DNA from: Leifsonia soli
GTDB taxonomy: Bacteria > Actinomycetota > Actinomycetes > Actinomycetales > Microbacteriaceae
NCBI RefSeq assembly: GCF_013408745.1
Contig: NZ_JACCBJ010000001.1
Coordinates: 2,108,001 to 2,172,000, forward strand
DNA: 64,000 nucleotides
Direction of reading: 5' to 3'
Position numbers and translations under genes: made by a program. Of this stretch, positions 26,586-34,637 are shown in pieces. Numbering within the stretch: the first letter of the stretch is position 1; each line of letters begins with the position of its first letter. The notes below the pieces were generated by a model. That model made no database searches, was not told the DNA's origin, and was given only the letters and a program-made list of their open reading frames with translations.

Positions 26586-27230
26586 ATGACCGATGCAACA
26601 TCCACTCCCGCCGACAAGACCGGCGCGGATGACGAGGCCGTCAGCGTGGAGGCGGCGGCCATCAGCGACGGCGCGTACACGCTCATCGCTGCCGATTTCG
26701 CGGACACCGACGTCGCGATGGAGGCATACGAAGCGCTCAAGAAGGTCGAGGACGGCGCGACGGTCAAGATCGACGGAGTCGTGGTCGTCAGACGGAATGC
26801 GGGCGGCAGACTCGAAGTGCAGAAGGCCACCGACCACAGCACGCGCGAGGGCCTCACCTGGGGCGCCGTCGGCGGTGCCGTGCTGGGCGTCCTGTTCCCG
26901 CCTTCGATCATCGGCAGCGCTCTCGTGGTGGGCGCAGGCGGCGGTCTCATCGGCAAGCTGCGTGAGCTCCATCACAAGAAGGAGCTGGCGAAGGAGCTCG
27001 AGGACGCCATCGAACCCGGCCACTCCGGCATCGTCGCCCTCGTCTCCAACCCCGGCGAAGTCAAGATCCGCGCAGCGCTCGAGAAGGCCGACCGTATCGT
27101 CGAGAAGGCCATCGACAATGCCGCCGCTGCGGACATCAAGGCAGCGGGCAAAGATGCAGACAGCGCGTCCGGTTCCGGTGCCGCGACCGATGCATCCGCC
27201 GCCGAGGGCGGTGCTGCCGACACGAAGTAG
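26586..27230 (+). CDS. DUF1269 family protein
   Basis: 214 residues; ATG at 26586 preceded by GAGGAGG. The core (about 25-160) has DFADTDVAMEAYEALKKVE, a Gly-rich hydrophobic stretch GAVGGAVLGVLFPPSIIGSA, and ALVSNPGEVKI, matching DUF1269 proteins, probably membrane-associated. The ends are Ala/Asp-rich and flexible. A strong hairpin follows the stop. Function unknown; relatives are induced by stress in other actinobacteria. Confidence 0.88.
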   Translation: MTDATSTPADKTGADDEAVSVEAAAISDGAYTLIAADFADTDVAMEAYEALKKVEDGATVKIDGVVVVRRNAGGRLEVQKATDHSTREGLTWGAVGGAVLGVLFPPSIIGSALVVGAGGGLIGKLRELHHKKELAKELEDAIEPGHSGIVALVSNPGEVKIRAALEKADRIVEKAIDNAAAADIKAAGKDADSASGSGAATDASAAEGGAADTK

Positions 27231-27262
27231 AAGCCGCATCCGGTGCCGATTCGGGAAACGAG

Positions 27263-27302
27263 AAGCCCCCGGATCCCTGATGAACAGGGGATCGCGGGGG
27301 CT
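27263..27302. terminator. Hairpin between the DUF1269 gene and tRNA-Ser
   Basis: AAGCCCCCGGATCCCT and AGGGGATCGCGGGGGCTT pair with small mismatches around a short loop. On the minus strand it sits directly after tRNA-Ser and is followed by a modest T-rich stretch (CTTCTCGTTT); it also serves the convergent DUF1269 gene. Confidence 0.7.
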
Positions 27303-27311
27303 TGCACGTGG

Positions 27312-27398
27312 CGGTACCGGTGGGATTTGAACCCACGGTGGGCTTTCACCCACACAACTTTTCGAGAGTTGCACCTTCGGCCGCTCGGACACGGTACC
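27312..27398 (-). tRNA. tRNA-Ser (CGA)
   Basis: 87 nt. Acceptor stem GGTACCG pairs with CGGTACC, long variable arm (GTGGGTGAAAGCCCAC), T-loop TTCAAAT, and the anticodon loop CTCGAAA gives anticodon CGA (codon UCG). Discriminator G fits serine. CCA is not encoded. Confidence 0.96.
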
Positions 27399-27459
27399 GC
27401 GGACTATCGTACGCGATTCGCGCGGCCGTCTCCAATCGGGAGAGCGGCCACGCACCGGG

Positions 27460-29499
27460 TCACCCGGAGGCGCGCTTCGTCGAGGCGCGGGCCATCTCGT
27501 TCTCCAGCCAGGGTGCCAACAGGGCCATGCCTGTCGCGTTGAAGTGCGCACCATCCCGGTAGATGCCTTGGCCGTTCGCGTCCTTGTCGAGGCACGGACC
27601 CTCAGGACAGACTGCCTTCTCGAGGTCGAGGGTGACGATGTTGGAGTGACGGGCCGCGGCGTCCGCAGCGACGCGGTTCACGCAGTCGAGCCTCTCGCGG
27701 CTGAGCGGGCCGTCAGGAGCGCGCGGGTGGTCGTTGGAGAGGAGGATGACGGGCTTGTGTCCGGAGGCATCGCCGATCGATACCAGGAGGTCGAGCTGAG
27801 AGGCGTAGCGCTGCTGCCACTGCGGAGTACACGGGCCGACCCACTCCCCGTCGATGAGCTGGTCGTTCGCATCCCAGAGATTGTGGACGACGTAGGCGTC
27901 CACCGGCTGCTCGGCACTCGCCGAACGCAGCTCGGGCTGCCACTTCCAGCACAGGTTCTTCGAATCCATGATGTAGCCCTCACCCGAACGGGCCTTCTCG
28001 GCATCGATGATGCCGCAGCCGCCGACCGTCACATCCACCGCGGCCACGGCCGGCGAGCCGTACTGGGTGAGGGCGTCGTACATGTTCTCGGCGACCGAGT
28101 CACCGATCACGGCCACGCGGAAGGGACCGCCACCCGCACCCGCGGGCAGCGCTGTCGGATTCTTCAGGGCGAGAGGCACGGGTGCGGGGGTCGGTGCTGC
28201 CTCTCCACGGAACCCGGACGTGGGCCGGCTCTCCTCAAGAGCCGCGGCATGCGACTTCGGATGGCCCTCACGCTCCAGCGGCAGCAACCAGGCCGCAGCG
28301 AGCACCGCACCGAACGCGATCGCGATCGTCAGCACGGCGGACAGCGGCCGCCACGTCCTCTTCCGAAGCGGCTCGGTGACGAGATGGTGCAGCACCACCG
28401 CCGCAAGCCAGGTGATCAGCCCGCCGACGAGGAAGAGCACGAGGGGCGGCATGCCACCCCTCGCCTGCTGCTGCACGATCCAGAACACGGGCAGATGCAG
28501 CAGGAACATGGAGTAGGAGACCACGCCGATCGCCGCGAACGGACGCCAGGCGAACACATGCATCACGGCGTTCGCACGCAGGCAGAGTGTGGCGACGAAG
28601 ATCCCGGCAGCGACCGCGACCACGGCCAAGCCACCCCGGTACAGCCACGGGTCCTGGTAGCTCACCGTCGCGATGCTCGCAGCGACCACCACGCCGAGTG
28701 ACAGTATGCTCACCGCCGTCACGGCCGCGCGTGCCCAGGCGCCAGGGCGGTCACCCGCCCAGGCCCCTCCGCTCCTGCGCAGCCAGGCCACGATCGCCGC
28801 GCAGGCACCACCGGCGACGAAGGCGACGGCTCGCGCGTCGGTGCCGAGGTACAGGCGGTCCTGATTGGAACCGTCGAAGAGCAGGGGCGAAACCAGAGCC
28901 GAGAGGACGAGGAGCACGAGCAGGGCGACAGCGAGCCGACCGATCCGGCGGCGGCAGGCGAACCAGAGCGCGGCCAGAAGGAGCGGCCAGACAAGATAGA
29001 ACTGCTCGGTGGCGGACAGCGACCACATCTGGCCGAGAGGCACCAGCGCGCCGCTCGATTGCTGGTAAGCGATGTTCGCGTCGAGCTGCTGCCAGTTGGC
29101 GACCTGGAACACCGAAGCGATGGCGGTCGCCACGGCATCCTGCAGCTCCTGCAGCGACCCCGCCCACCAGAGGATCAGGAGGACGGCGAGCAGGGTGATC
29201 GCGAGCCCGGGAAGCAAGCGCTTCGCCCGTCGCGCGTAGAAACGCCCGAAGCGGATGCGGCCCTTCGCCTCCGCCTCTTTGATGAGCAGGAATGTGATGA
29301 GAAAGCCTGAGATCACGAAGAAGACGTCGACACCGAAGAGCCCTCGACTCGACCAGCCGGTGTGATACAGGAGGACGGAGACGATGGCGATCCCGCGGGC
29401 GCCGTCCACGCCGGCGAAGTGCTCCGCGGCGGCACGTCGTCGTGCTGCCCGCGTATCGGGCTGCACCGCATCCGGCACGATCTCCCGGATACCACTCAT
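27460..29499 (-). CDS. Acyltransferase-3/SGNH fusion (OafA/YrhL-type surface O-acetyltransferase)
   Basis: About 679 residues from the ATG at 29499, chosen because GGGGGA lies six bases before it (an ATG two codons earlier is possible). The first half has about ten membrane segments and the acyltransferase-3 signature VDGARGIAIVSVLLYH and FFVISGFLIT. The C-terminal domain outside the membrane is SGNH-type (VAVIGDSVAENM and late DGAHFNATG). Such proteins O-acetylate peptidoglycan or surface polysaccharide and are often phage or lysozyme resistance factors. The acceptor polymer is not known. No polysaccharide genes adjoin. Confidence 0.92.
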   Translation of the reverse strand: MSGIREIVPDAVQPDTRAARRRAAAEHFAGVDGARGIAIVSVLLYHTGWSSRGLFGVDVFFVISGFLITFLLIKEAEAKGRIRFGRFYARRAKRLLPGLAITLLAVLLILWWAGSLQELQDAVATAIASVFQVANWQQLDANIAYQQSSGALVPLGQMWSLSATEQFYLVWPLLLAALWFACRRRIGRLAVALLVLLVLSALVSPLLFDGSNQDRLYLGTDARAVAFVAGGACAAIVAWLRRSGGAWAGDRPGAWARAAVTAVSILSLGVVVAASIATVSYQDPWLYRGGLAVVAVAAGIFVATLCLRANAVMHVFAWRPFAAIGVVSYSMFLLHLPVFWIVQQQARGGMPPLVLFLVGGLITWLAAVVLHHLVTEPLRKRTWRPLSAVLTIAIAFGAVLAAAWLLPLEREGHPKSHAAALEESRPTSGFRGEAAPTPAPVPLALKNPTALPAGAGGGPFRVAVIGDSVAENMYDALTQYGSPAVAAVDVTVGGCGIIDAEKARSGEGYIMDSKNLCWKWQPELRSASAEQPVDAYVVHNLWDANDQLIDGEWVGPCTPQWQQRYASQLDLLVSIGDASGHKPVILLSNDHPRAPDGPLSRERLDCVNRVAADAAARHSNIVTLDLEKAVCPEGPCLDKDANGQGIYRDGAHFNATGMALLAPWLENEMARASTKRASG

Positions 29500-29630
29500 A
29501 GTCATCCCCCGATCAGAGCGGGAGCCCGGCAGGTGAGAGGCTCCGCTTCTTAAAGAGACCTCGGCGTGCACCGTTCCATGACGCGCCGAATCCCCGGCGA
29601 CGGTCGGCAGGCCGGGGTACCCTTCCGTGC

Positions 29631-30422
29631 ATGGAAGCTCTCGGTCGTATCCTCGCGGTGGTCTTCGGTATCGCGACAGGCAGCGTTGTCGCCGCCGTCG
29701 GGTGGCGGCGCGTCCAGGCCACGCGGGCCGCCGTCGCCGAGGGTCGGGTCCGGCTCAACGAGATGCTCCCGGTGCACTCGAAGTGGTGGCGGGATGCCGA
29801 GAAGGACCCGGGAGAGCTGCTCTACGTGGCCATCGGCGACAGCGCCGCCCAGGGGATCGGCGCCTCGGCACCGAAGAACAGCTACGTCGGCGTGATCGCC
29901 GACCACCTCCGATCGGTGACCGGCCGATCGGTCCGGATCGCCAACCTCTCCGTGTCGGGCGCCACGGTCGCCCTCGCGGTCGCGGACCAGCTGCCCCGCT
30001 TCGCGAAGCTGGAACCCGACATCGTGACCGTCTCCATCGGCGCCAACGACATCGCGGCGTTCGACCCCGAGCGGTTCCGCGAGGGGATGCGCGCGGTGTT
30101 CGCCGCGCTCCCGCCGCACGCCATCGTGGCGGACCTCCCCTACTTCTACCTGCCCTGGAACGAGCGGCTCGTCGCTGAGGGCAACCGCATCCTGCGCGAG
30201 GAGGCCTCCGCGCGCGGGCTGACGGTCGTGCCCCTTCACGCGACCATGCGCCGGCAGGGGCTGCGCGGGGCGTTCACGCAGTTCGCCGAAGACCTCTTCC
30301 ACCCGAACGACCACGGCTACCGGGTGTGGGCGTCCGCGTTCCTCCCCGCCGTGACCGCCCGTGCGCGCGAGCTGTACCCGCGGCACGGCGAGGCCGCGAC
30401 GCGGGAGGCGCTCAGCGCCTAG
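29631..30422 (+). CDS. SGNH/GDSL hydrolase with N-terminal membrane anchor
   Basis: 263 residues. An N-terminal hydrophobic segment (about 7-25) is followed by the catalytic fold: IGDSAAQGIG (nucleophile Ser about 70), an oxyanion block IGANDIAAF, and FHPNDHGY with the Asp-x-x-His pair. The cytoplasmic or periplasmic face of the catalytic domain depends on anchor orientation. Divergent from the acyltransferase. Lipase, esterase or polysaccharide deacetylase roles are all open. Confidence 0.9.
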   Translation: MEALGRILAVVFGIATGSVVAAVGWRRVQATRAAVAEGRVRLNEMLPVHSKWWRDAEKDPGELLYVAIGDSAAQGIGASAPKNSYVGVIADHLRSVTGRSVRIANLSVSGATVALAVADQLPRFAKLEPDIVTVSIGANDIAAFDPERFREGMRAVFAALPPHAIVADLPYFYLPWNERLVAEGNRILREEASARGLTVVPLHATMRRQGLRGAFTQFAEDLFHPNDHGYRVWASAFLPAVTARARELYPRHGEAATREALSA

Positions 30423-30437
30423 GGCAGTGCCACCGCC

Positions 30438-31364
30438 TCAGTGCGTCACGCGCGCCGGGGCGACGTGCGAGAGGACGCGTCCCCAGGTCGGGACGATGGC
30501 CAGATGTCCGGCGCCCGGCACCATCTCCATCCGGGCGTCCGGTAGCGACCGCTGATACCAGGCCGCGTGCGCGTGGCCGGCGAGCGCGTCCGCCTGACCG
30601 GCGATCACCAGCGTCTTCGCCGTGACGTCCGCGAGATCGAAGCCCCACGGGCGTGCGGTGTAGCTCAGGATGTCGCCCGCCACGCCCCCGGTGCCCTGAC
30701 GGAACGCGTCGATCAGCATCCGGCCGAGCCGATCGCGCACGCCAGGGAGAGCCAGCGCCGACGCATCCACGGCGCCGATGCCCAGCGCATCCAGCGGCAC
30801 CTCGCCCGGCTCGGCGGCTGCGGCGACGGCGTCCGCCTGCGGCTGGAGCATCGCCGAGAGGCGGCCCATCGCCTCCTCCGGCGCCATCGCGGCGAGCTGA
30901 TCGGACACCTGCTGCAGCTGCGGATCGATCCACGGCACCGCCTCGTTCGGAGCGGGTGTTCCGACGATCGCGACCCGGTCGACGAGCTGGGGATGGCGTG
31001 CGGCTAAGGCGAGAGCGACCCGGCCGCCTGCCGACCATCCCACCACGCCGACCGTCCGTGGGCGGGTGACGCCGATCACGGTCTCGGCGACGACGACCGA
31101 GCGCACGTACTCCGCGATGTCGTCGGCGGCCTGGACGATGCTCGGCCAATGCCCGGACGGCCACGGGTCGCTCGACCCGTAGCCCGGCCGGTCGAGCGCG
31201 ACGATGTGCGCGCGGCGCTCGGCCGACGCGTCGGGGTCCGGATCGAACACCGACGACCCCGGAGCGGGGTGGCAGAAGATCACGAGCCGCTCGGCGTCGG
31301 AGTCGCCGAAGCCGGTCAGCCCGACCACGCGGCCGGAACGGAGAGTGAACGTACGGTCAGCCAT
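30438..31364 (-). CDS. Alpha/beta hydrolase
   Basis: 308 residues from the ATG at 31364 (an earlier frame is open but has no support). The nucleophile elbow is GWSAGG, an Asp near 250 (GQADALAG) and His (GAGHLAI) complete the triad. The HPAPGSS oxyanion loop and DRPGYGSSDP are typical of esterases in the 2-hydroxymuconate semialdehyde hydrolase-like group. Convergent with the SGNH gene. Substrate unknown. Confidence 0.9.
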   Translation of the reverse strand: MADRTFTLRSGRVVGLTGFGDSDAERLVIFCHPAPGSSVFDPDPDASAERRAHIVALDRPGYGSSDPWPSGHWPSIVQAADDIAEYVRSVVVAETVIGVTRPRTVGVVGWSAGGRVALALAARHPQLVDRVAIVGTPAPNEAVPWIDPQLQQVSDQLAAMAPEEAMGRLSAMLQPQADAVAAAAEPGEVPLDALGIGAVDASALALPGVRDRLGRMLIDAFRQGTGGVAGDILSYTARPWGFDLADVTAKTLVIAGQADALAGHAHAAWYQRSLPDARMEMVPGAGHLAIVPTWGRVLSHVAPARVTH

Positions 31365-31530
31365 GCGGCCCATTGTGCACGCCGCGGCCGACACGCAGAA
31401 GGGCCGCACGCAGAACCGGCCGGCGGATGTGCCCACAGCGTGGGCGCGCGGCGACTTGTGCACGGCCTCCGCGATCCTCCCTCCGATGACAGTGGCTCAC
31501 CGTAGTGTTGACCCCGATCGAGGAGGTGCC

Positions 31531-32895
31531 GTGCCGAAGGCGTCTGTCAACTACCGCTGCTCCGACTGCGGGTGGTCCACCGCCAAGTGGGTGGGCCGCT
31601 GTCCGGAATGCCAGGCCTGGGGCACGGTGGCCGAGACGGCGCAGCCGACCGGGGTGCTCCGCGCGCTCAAGCCGGTGACGATCGCGGCAGGCCGGGAGGC
31701 GCGGGCGATCACCGACATCGACCCCGCCGACGGCACCAACCGTCGGCCGAGCGGCATCGGCGAGTTCGACCGCGTGCTCGGCGGCGGCATCGTTCCCGGG
31801 GCGGCCATCCTGCTGAGCGGCGAGCCGGGCGTCGGCAAGTCCACCCTCCTGCTGGAGGTCGCCTCCCGCGCCGCGCGGGCGCGCAACCGCGTGCTCTACG
31901 TCAGCGCCGAGGAGTCGGTGAGCCAGGTCCGGATGCGCGCCGAGCGCACCGGCGCCGTCCACGACGAGCTCTACCTCGCCTCCGAGACCGACCTCTCCAC
32001 GATCGTGGCGCAGATCGACGCGGTCGACCCGTCCCTCGTCATCGTCGACTCGGTGCAGACCGTCTCCAGCAGCTCCGCCGAGGGCATCGCCGGCGGCCCG
32101 AGCCAGGTCCGCGAGGTGGCGAGCGCGCTGATCCGCATCGCGAAGGAACGCGATCTGCCCGTGCTGATCGTCGGCCACGTGACGAAGGACGGCTCGATCG
32201 CCGGTCCGCGCCTGCTGGAGCACCTGGTCGATGTGGTGTGCCAGTTCGAGGGCGACCGGCAGACGGCGCTGCGGTTCATCCGCGCTCTGAAGAACCGGTT
32301 CGGGCCCACCGACGAGGTCGGCTGCTTCGAGATGACCGGAGACGGCATCGCCGAGGTGCCCGACCCGAGCGGCCTCTTCCTCAGCCGCACCACGACACCG
32401 GTCTCCGGCACCTGCGTCACCGTCGCCATGGAGGGCCGCCGTCCTCTGCCCGTCGAGGTGCAGGCGCTCGTCGTCGGCACGACCGCCCCCAACCCGCGCC
32501 GGGTCACGAACGGCGTGGATGCGTCCCGCGTCGCCATGCTGCTGGCCGTCCTCGAGCGCCGCGCCGGCATCCGTCTCGGCGACAAGGATGTCTACGTGTC
32601 CACGGTCGGCGGCGTGCGCCTGACCGAGCCGGGGGCAGACCTGGCCATCGCGCTGGCCATCGCCTCGGCGGCAACCGAGCGCGCCATCCCCCACACCCTC
32701 GCCGCGTTCGGCGAGATCAGCCTCGCGGGCGAGATCCGCCCGGTCGTCAGCGGCAAGCAGCGCACCGCCGAGGCCGCACGCCTGGGCTTCGCCACGAGGG
32801 TGGACGACCGCAGCGCCACCGTGCGCGAAGCGCTCCGTGTCGCGTTCACGGCGGCGAGCACCGATCGGGAGCGCGAGCTCGACGCCGCATTCTGA
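31531..32895 (+). CDS. radA: DNA repair and recombination protein RadA
   Basis: 454 residues from a GTG with AGGAGG four bases upstream. N-terminal zinc finger CSDC-CPEC (residues 10-30), RecA-like ATPase with Walker A GEPGVGKST (about 100), the RadA-specific KNRFG motif (about 255), and a C-terminal Lon-protease-like domain. RadA branch-migrates recombination intermediates. Full length for the family. Divergent from the hydrolase gene; a YciI gene follows after 70 bases. Confidence 0.96.
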   Translation: MPKASVNYRCSDCGWSTAKWVGRCPECQAWGTVAETAQPTGVLRALKPVTIAAGREARAITDIDPADGTNRRPSGIGEFDRVLGGGIVPGAAILLSGEPGVGKSTLLLEVASRAARARNRVLYVSAEESVSQVRMRAERTGAVHDELYLASETDLSTIVAQIDAVDPSLVIVDSVQTVSSSSAEGIAGGPSQVREVASALIRIAKERDLPVLIVGHVTKDGSIAGPRLLEHLVDVVCQFEGDRQTALRFIRALKNRFGPTDEVGCFEMTGDGIAEVPDPSGLFLSRTTTPVSGTCVTVAMEGRRPLPVEVQALVVGTTAPNPRRVTNGVDASRVAMLLAVLERRAGIRLGDKDVYVSTVGGVRLTEPGADLAIALAIASAATERAIPHTLAAFGEISLAGEIRPVVSGKQRTAEAARLGFATRVDDRSATVREALRVAFTAASTDRERELDAAF

Positions 32896-32965
32896 CACAC
32901 AGTCGAAAAGCGCGGATGCCAGACGACGCCCTGGTGACGACATCCGTCAGACGGAAGGACCGACC

Positions 32966-33313
32966 ATGCCGCAGTACGCCATCCTCATCTTCTCCGACCC
33001 CACCGCGGAGCACGACGCCGCAGAGCTCGCCGAGCACGACGCGCACTCCGCCGACCTCATCCGATCCGGCGCGCTCGCGGCCGCCTATGCGCTCGCGCCG
33101 CGGACGGCCGCCCGCTCGGTCCGCGCCGAGAGCGTCACCGATGGACCGTTCACCGAGAGCAAGGAGCTGATCGCCGGCATCGGCATCATCGAGGCTCCCG
33201 ACCTGGACGCGGCCCTCGCCATCGCGCGCCGCAATCCGGCGACACGGCACGGAGCCGGCGTGGAGGTGCGCGAGATCGAGAGCGCCTACCTGCGCGAAGC
33301 TACTGCAGGATGA
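32966..33313 (+). CDS. YciI-related protein
   Basis: 115 residues. The DGPFTESKELIAG block (about residues 58-70) is the hallmark of YCII-related proteins; PQYAILIFSDP begins the fold. Members of this family bind small molecules or act next to ECF sigma factors, but no sigma factor is adjacent. The end overlaps the convergent membrane protein gene by 14 bases. Confidence 0.9.
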   Translation: MPQYAILIFSDPTAEHDAAELAEHDAHSADLIRSGALAAAYALAPRTAARSVRAESVTDGPFTESKELIAGIGIIEAPDLDAALAIARRNPATRHGAGVEVREIESAYLREATAG

Positions 33314-33935
33314 ACTGCTTCGTCTCCGCGCTCTTGATGCCCGAGACGGTGGTCTCCAGGTGGTACGAGGCTCCGGCCGCCGGCACCTGCTCGCGGCTCG
33401 CCTGACAGGTGGACGGGTCCGAGCGGGTGCGGTCCCACGTGATCGGCGCCTTCGAGGAGATCGTCTTGGCGGGCTCCAGCAGCACCTCCGCATCCACCTT
33501 GTCGCTCTGGCAGTCCGTCGACTTCCAGTAGACCTCCGACCCGCTGGTGATCGTGAACACCTGCTGTGCGGTGCCCGCGTCGATCGTGCACGCCTTCGAA
33601 CCGGTGTTGGTGAGCGCGACCGACAGCTGCGGGAGCTCGCCGGCGGCATACACGGCCTTGTCCGTCACGGCCTCCACCTTCACATCGGCGGGCTTGCACG
33701 GCTGGCCGTCCGCCGTGGCGCTGGTGGTCGGGATGCTCGTCGCCACAGCGGCCGGGGTGGTGGTGCTGCCCGGCGCGGGCTTCTTGCCGGCGGGCTCTCC
33801 GTTCGAGGCGCCGGGACGAACGACGATCAGGACGATGACGATGACGACGGCGATCACGCCGAGGAGGACGATGAGCCTGCGGCGCCAGTAGACGCCGCTG
33901 GGCTGGGGGCCGACCGGGTTCTTGAACGTCGACAT
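33300..33935 (-). CDS. Membrane-anchored extracytoplasmic protein of unknown family
   Basis: 211 residues. One strong membrane segment (about 20-40: RRLIVLLGVIAVVIVIVLIVV in two parts) follows a short cytoplasmic head; a Ser/Thr/Pro/Ala linker and a globular outer domain with four Cys residues follow (KPADVKVEAVTDKAVYAAGE, in parts, resembles an immunoglobulin-like or DUF4232-like fold). Likely type II orientation. No catalytic motif is seen. Upstream of it lies the argA-type gene on the same strand. Confidence 0.72.
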   Translation of the reverse strand: MSTFKNPVGPQPSGVYWRRRLIVLLGVIAVVIVIVLIVVRPGASNGEPAGKKPAPGSTTTPAAVATSIPTTSATADGQPCKPADVKVEAVTDKAVYAAGELPQLSVALTNTGSKACTIDAGTAQQVFTITSGSEVYWKSTDCQSDKVDAEVLLEPAKTISSKAPITWDRTRSDPSTCQASREQVPAAGASYHLETTVSGIKSAETKQFILQ

Positions 33936-33963
33936 GCCCGCACTATAGCCAGCGCACGGCGGC

Positions 33964-33985
33964 GCGCCGGGCAGGCGCGCCCGGC
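33964..33985. terminator. Candidate hairpin between two minus-strand genes
   Basis: CGCCGGGC and GCCCGGCG pair around six bases, between the argA-type gene and the membrane-anchored gene. No T-run follows; it could equally be a structured intergenic element. Confidence 0.35.
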
Positions 33986-34030
33986 GTTCCGCGAGCCCTC
34001 AGCGAGCGACCGGAGGCGCTGCGACGCGAC

Positions 34031-34549
34031 TCAGAGCCGCTTCAGCATCCGGGTGTTGCCGAGCGTGTTCGGCTTCACGCGCGCAAGGTCCAGGAACTCC
34101 GCGACGCCCTCGTCGTGCGAGCGCACGAGCTCGGCGTAGAGCTGCGGGTCGACCGTCGACTCCCCCATGTCCTCGAAGCCGTTGCGCGCGAAGAAGTCGA
34201 CTTCGAAGGTCAGGCAGAACAGGCGGTTCAGGCCGATTTCGCGCGCATCCGCCTCCAGCCGGCCGAGCAGCGCCCTGCCGACCCCCTTGCCGAGCCAGCC
34301 GTCGGCGACCGCGAGCGTGCGCACCTCGCCGAGGTCGCTCCACATCACGTGCAGCGCGCCGCAGCCGATCAGGCTGCCGTCGGCGTCCTCCGCCACCCGG
34401 AACTCCTGCACCGACTCGTAGAAGGTGACGGTCTCCTTGCCGAGCAGGATGCGTCGCTGCACCAGAGGCTCCACCAGCTCCTGGATGCGGGGGACATCGC
34501 CTGTCCGCGCCCGCCTGATGCTGAACCCTGGTCCGCTCTCACCGCTCAC
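34031..34549 (-). CDS. argA: Amino-acid N-acetyltransferase, short ArgA type
   Basis: 172 residues starting at GTG. It is a single GNAT domain with acetyl-CoA motif RTLAVADGWLGKGVGRALL and the late block RNGFEDMGEST and FLDLARVKPNTLGNTRMLK. That C-terminal block matches the short actinobacterial N-acetylglutamate synthase (like Rv2747), which makes the first arginine intermediate. No other arg gene is next to it, so the call rests on sequence alone. A tight hairpin lies between it and clpC. Confidence 0.87.
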   Translation of the reverse strand: MSGESGPGFSIRRARTGDVPRIQELVEPLVQRRILLGKETVTFYESVQEFRVAEDADGSLIGCGALHVMWSDLGEVRTLAVADGWLGKGVGRALLGRLEADAREIGLNRLFCLTFEVDFFARNGFEDMGESTVDPQLYAELVRSHDEGVAEFLDLARVKPNTLGNTRMLKRL

Positions 34550-34577
34550 CGTTCCACCCTACCGAGCCAGAACACGG

Positions 34578-34613
34578 CGGAAGGGCCGGCCTCCGAGGAG
34601 ACCGGCCCTTCCG
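34578..34613. terminator. Terminator downstream of clpC
   Basis: CGGAAGGGCCGG and CCGGCCCTTCCG form a perfect 12-bp stem with a 12-base loop, 25 bases past the clpC stop on its strand. It falls just upstream of the argA-type gene and separates the two transcription units. Confidence 0.75.
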
Positions 34614-34637
34614 TGTGTCACGCTGTCGCGACGACGA

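Noticed and set aside
27200..27700. Integrated element at tRNA-Ser
   Set aside because: No integrase, direct repeat of the tRNA end, or shift in base composition next to the tRNA.
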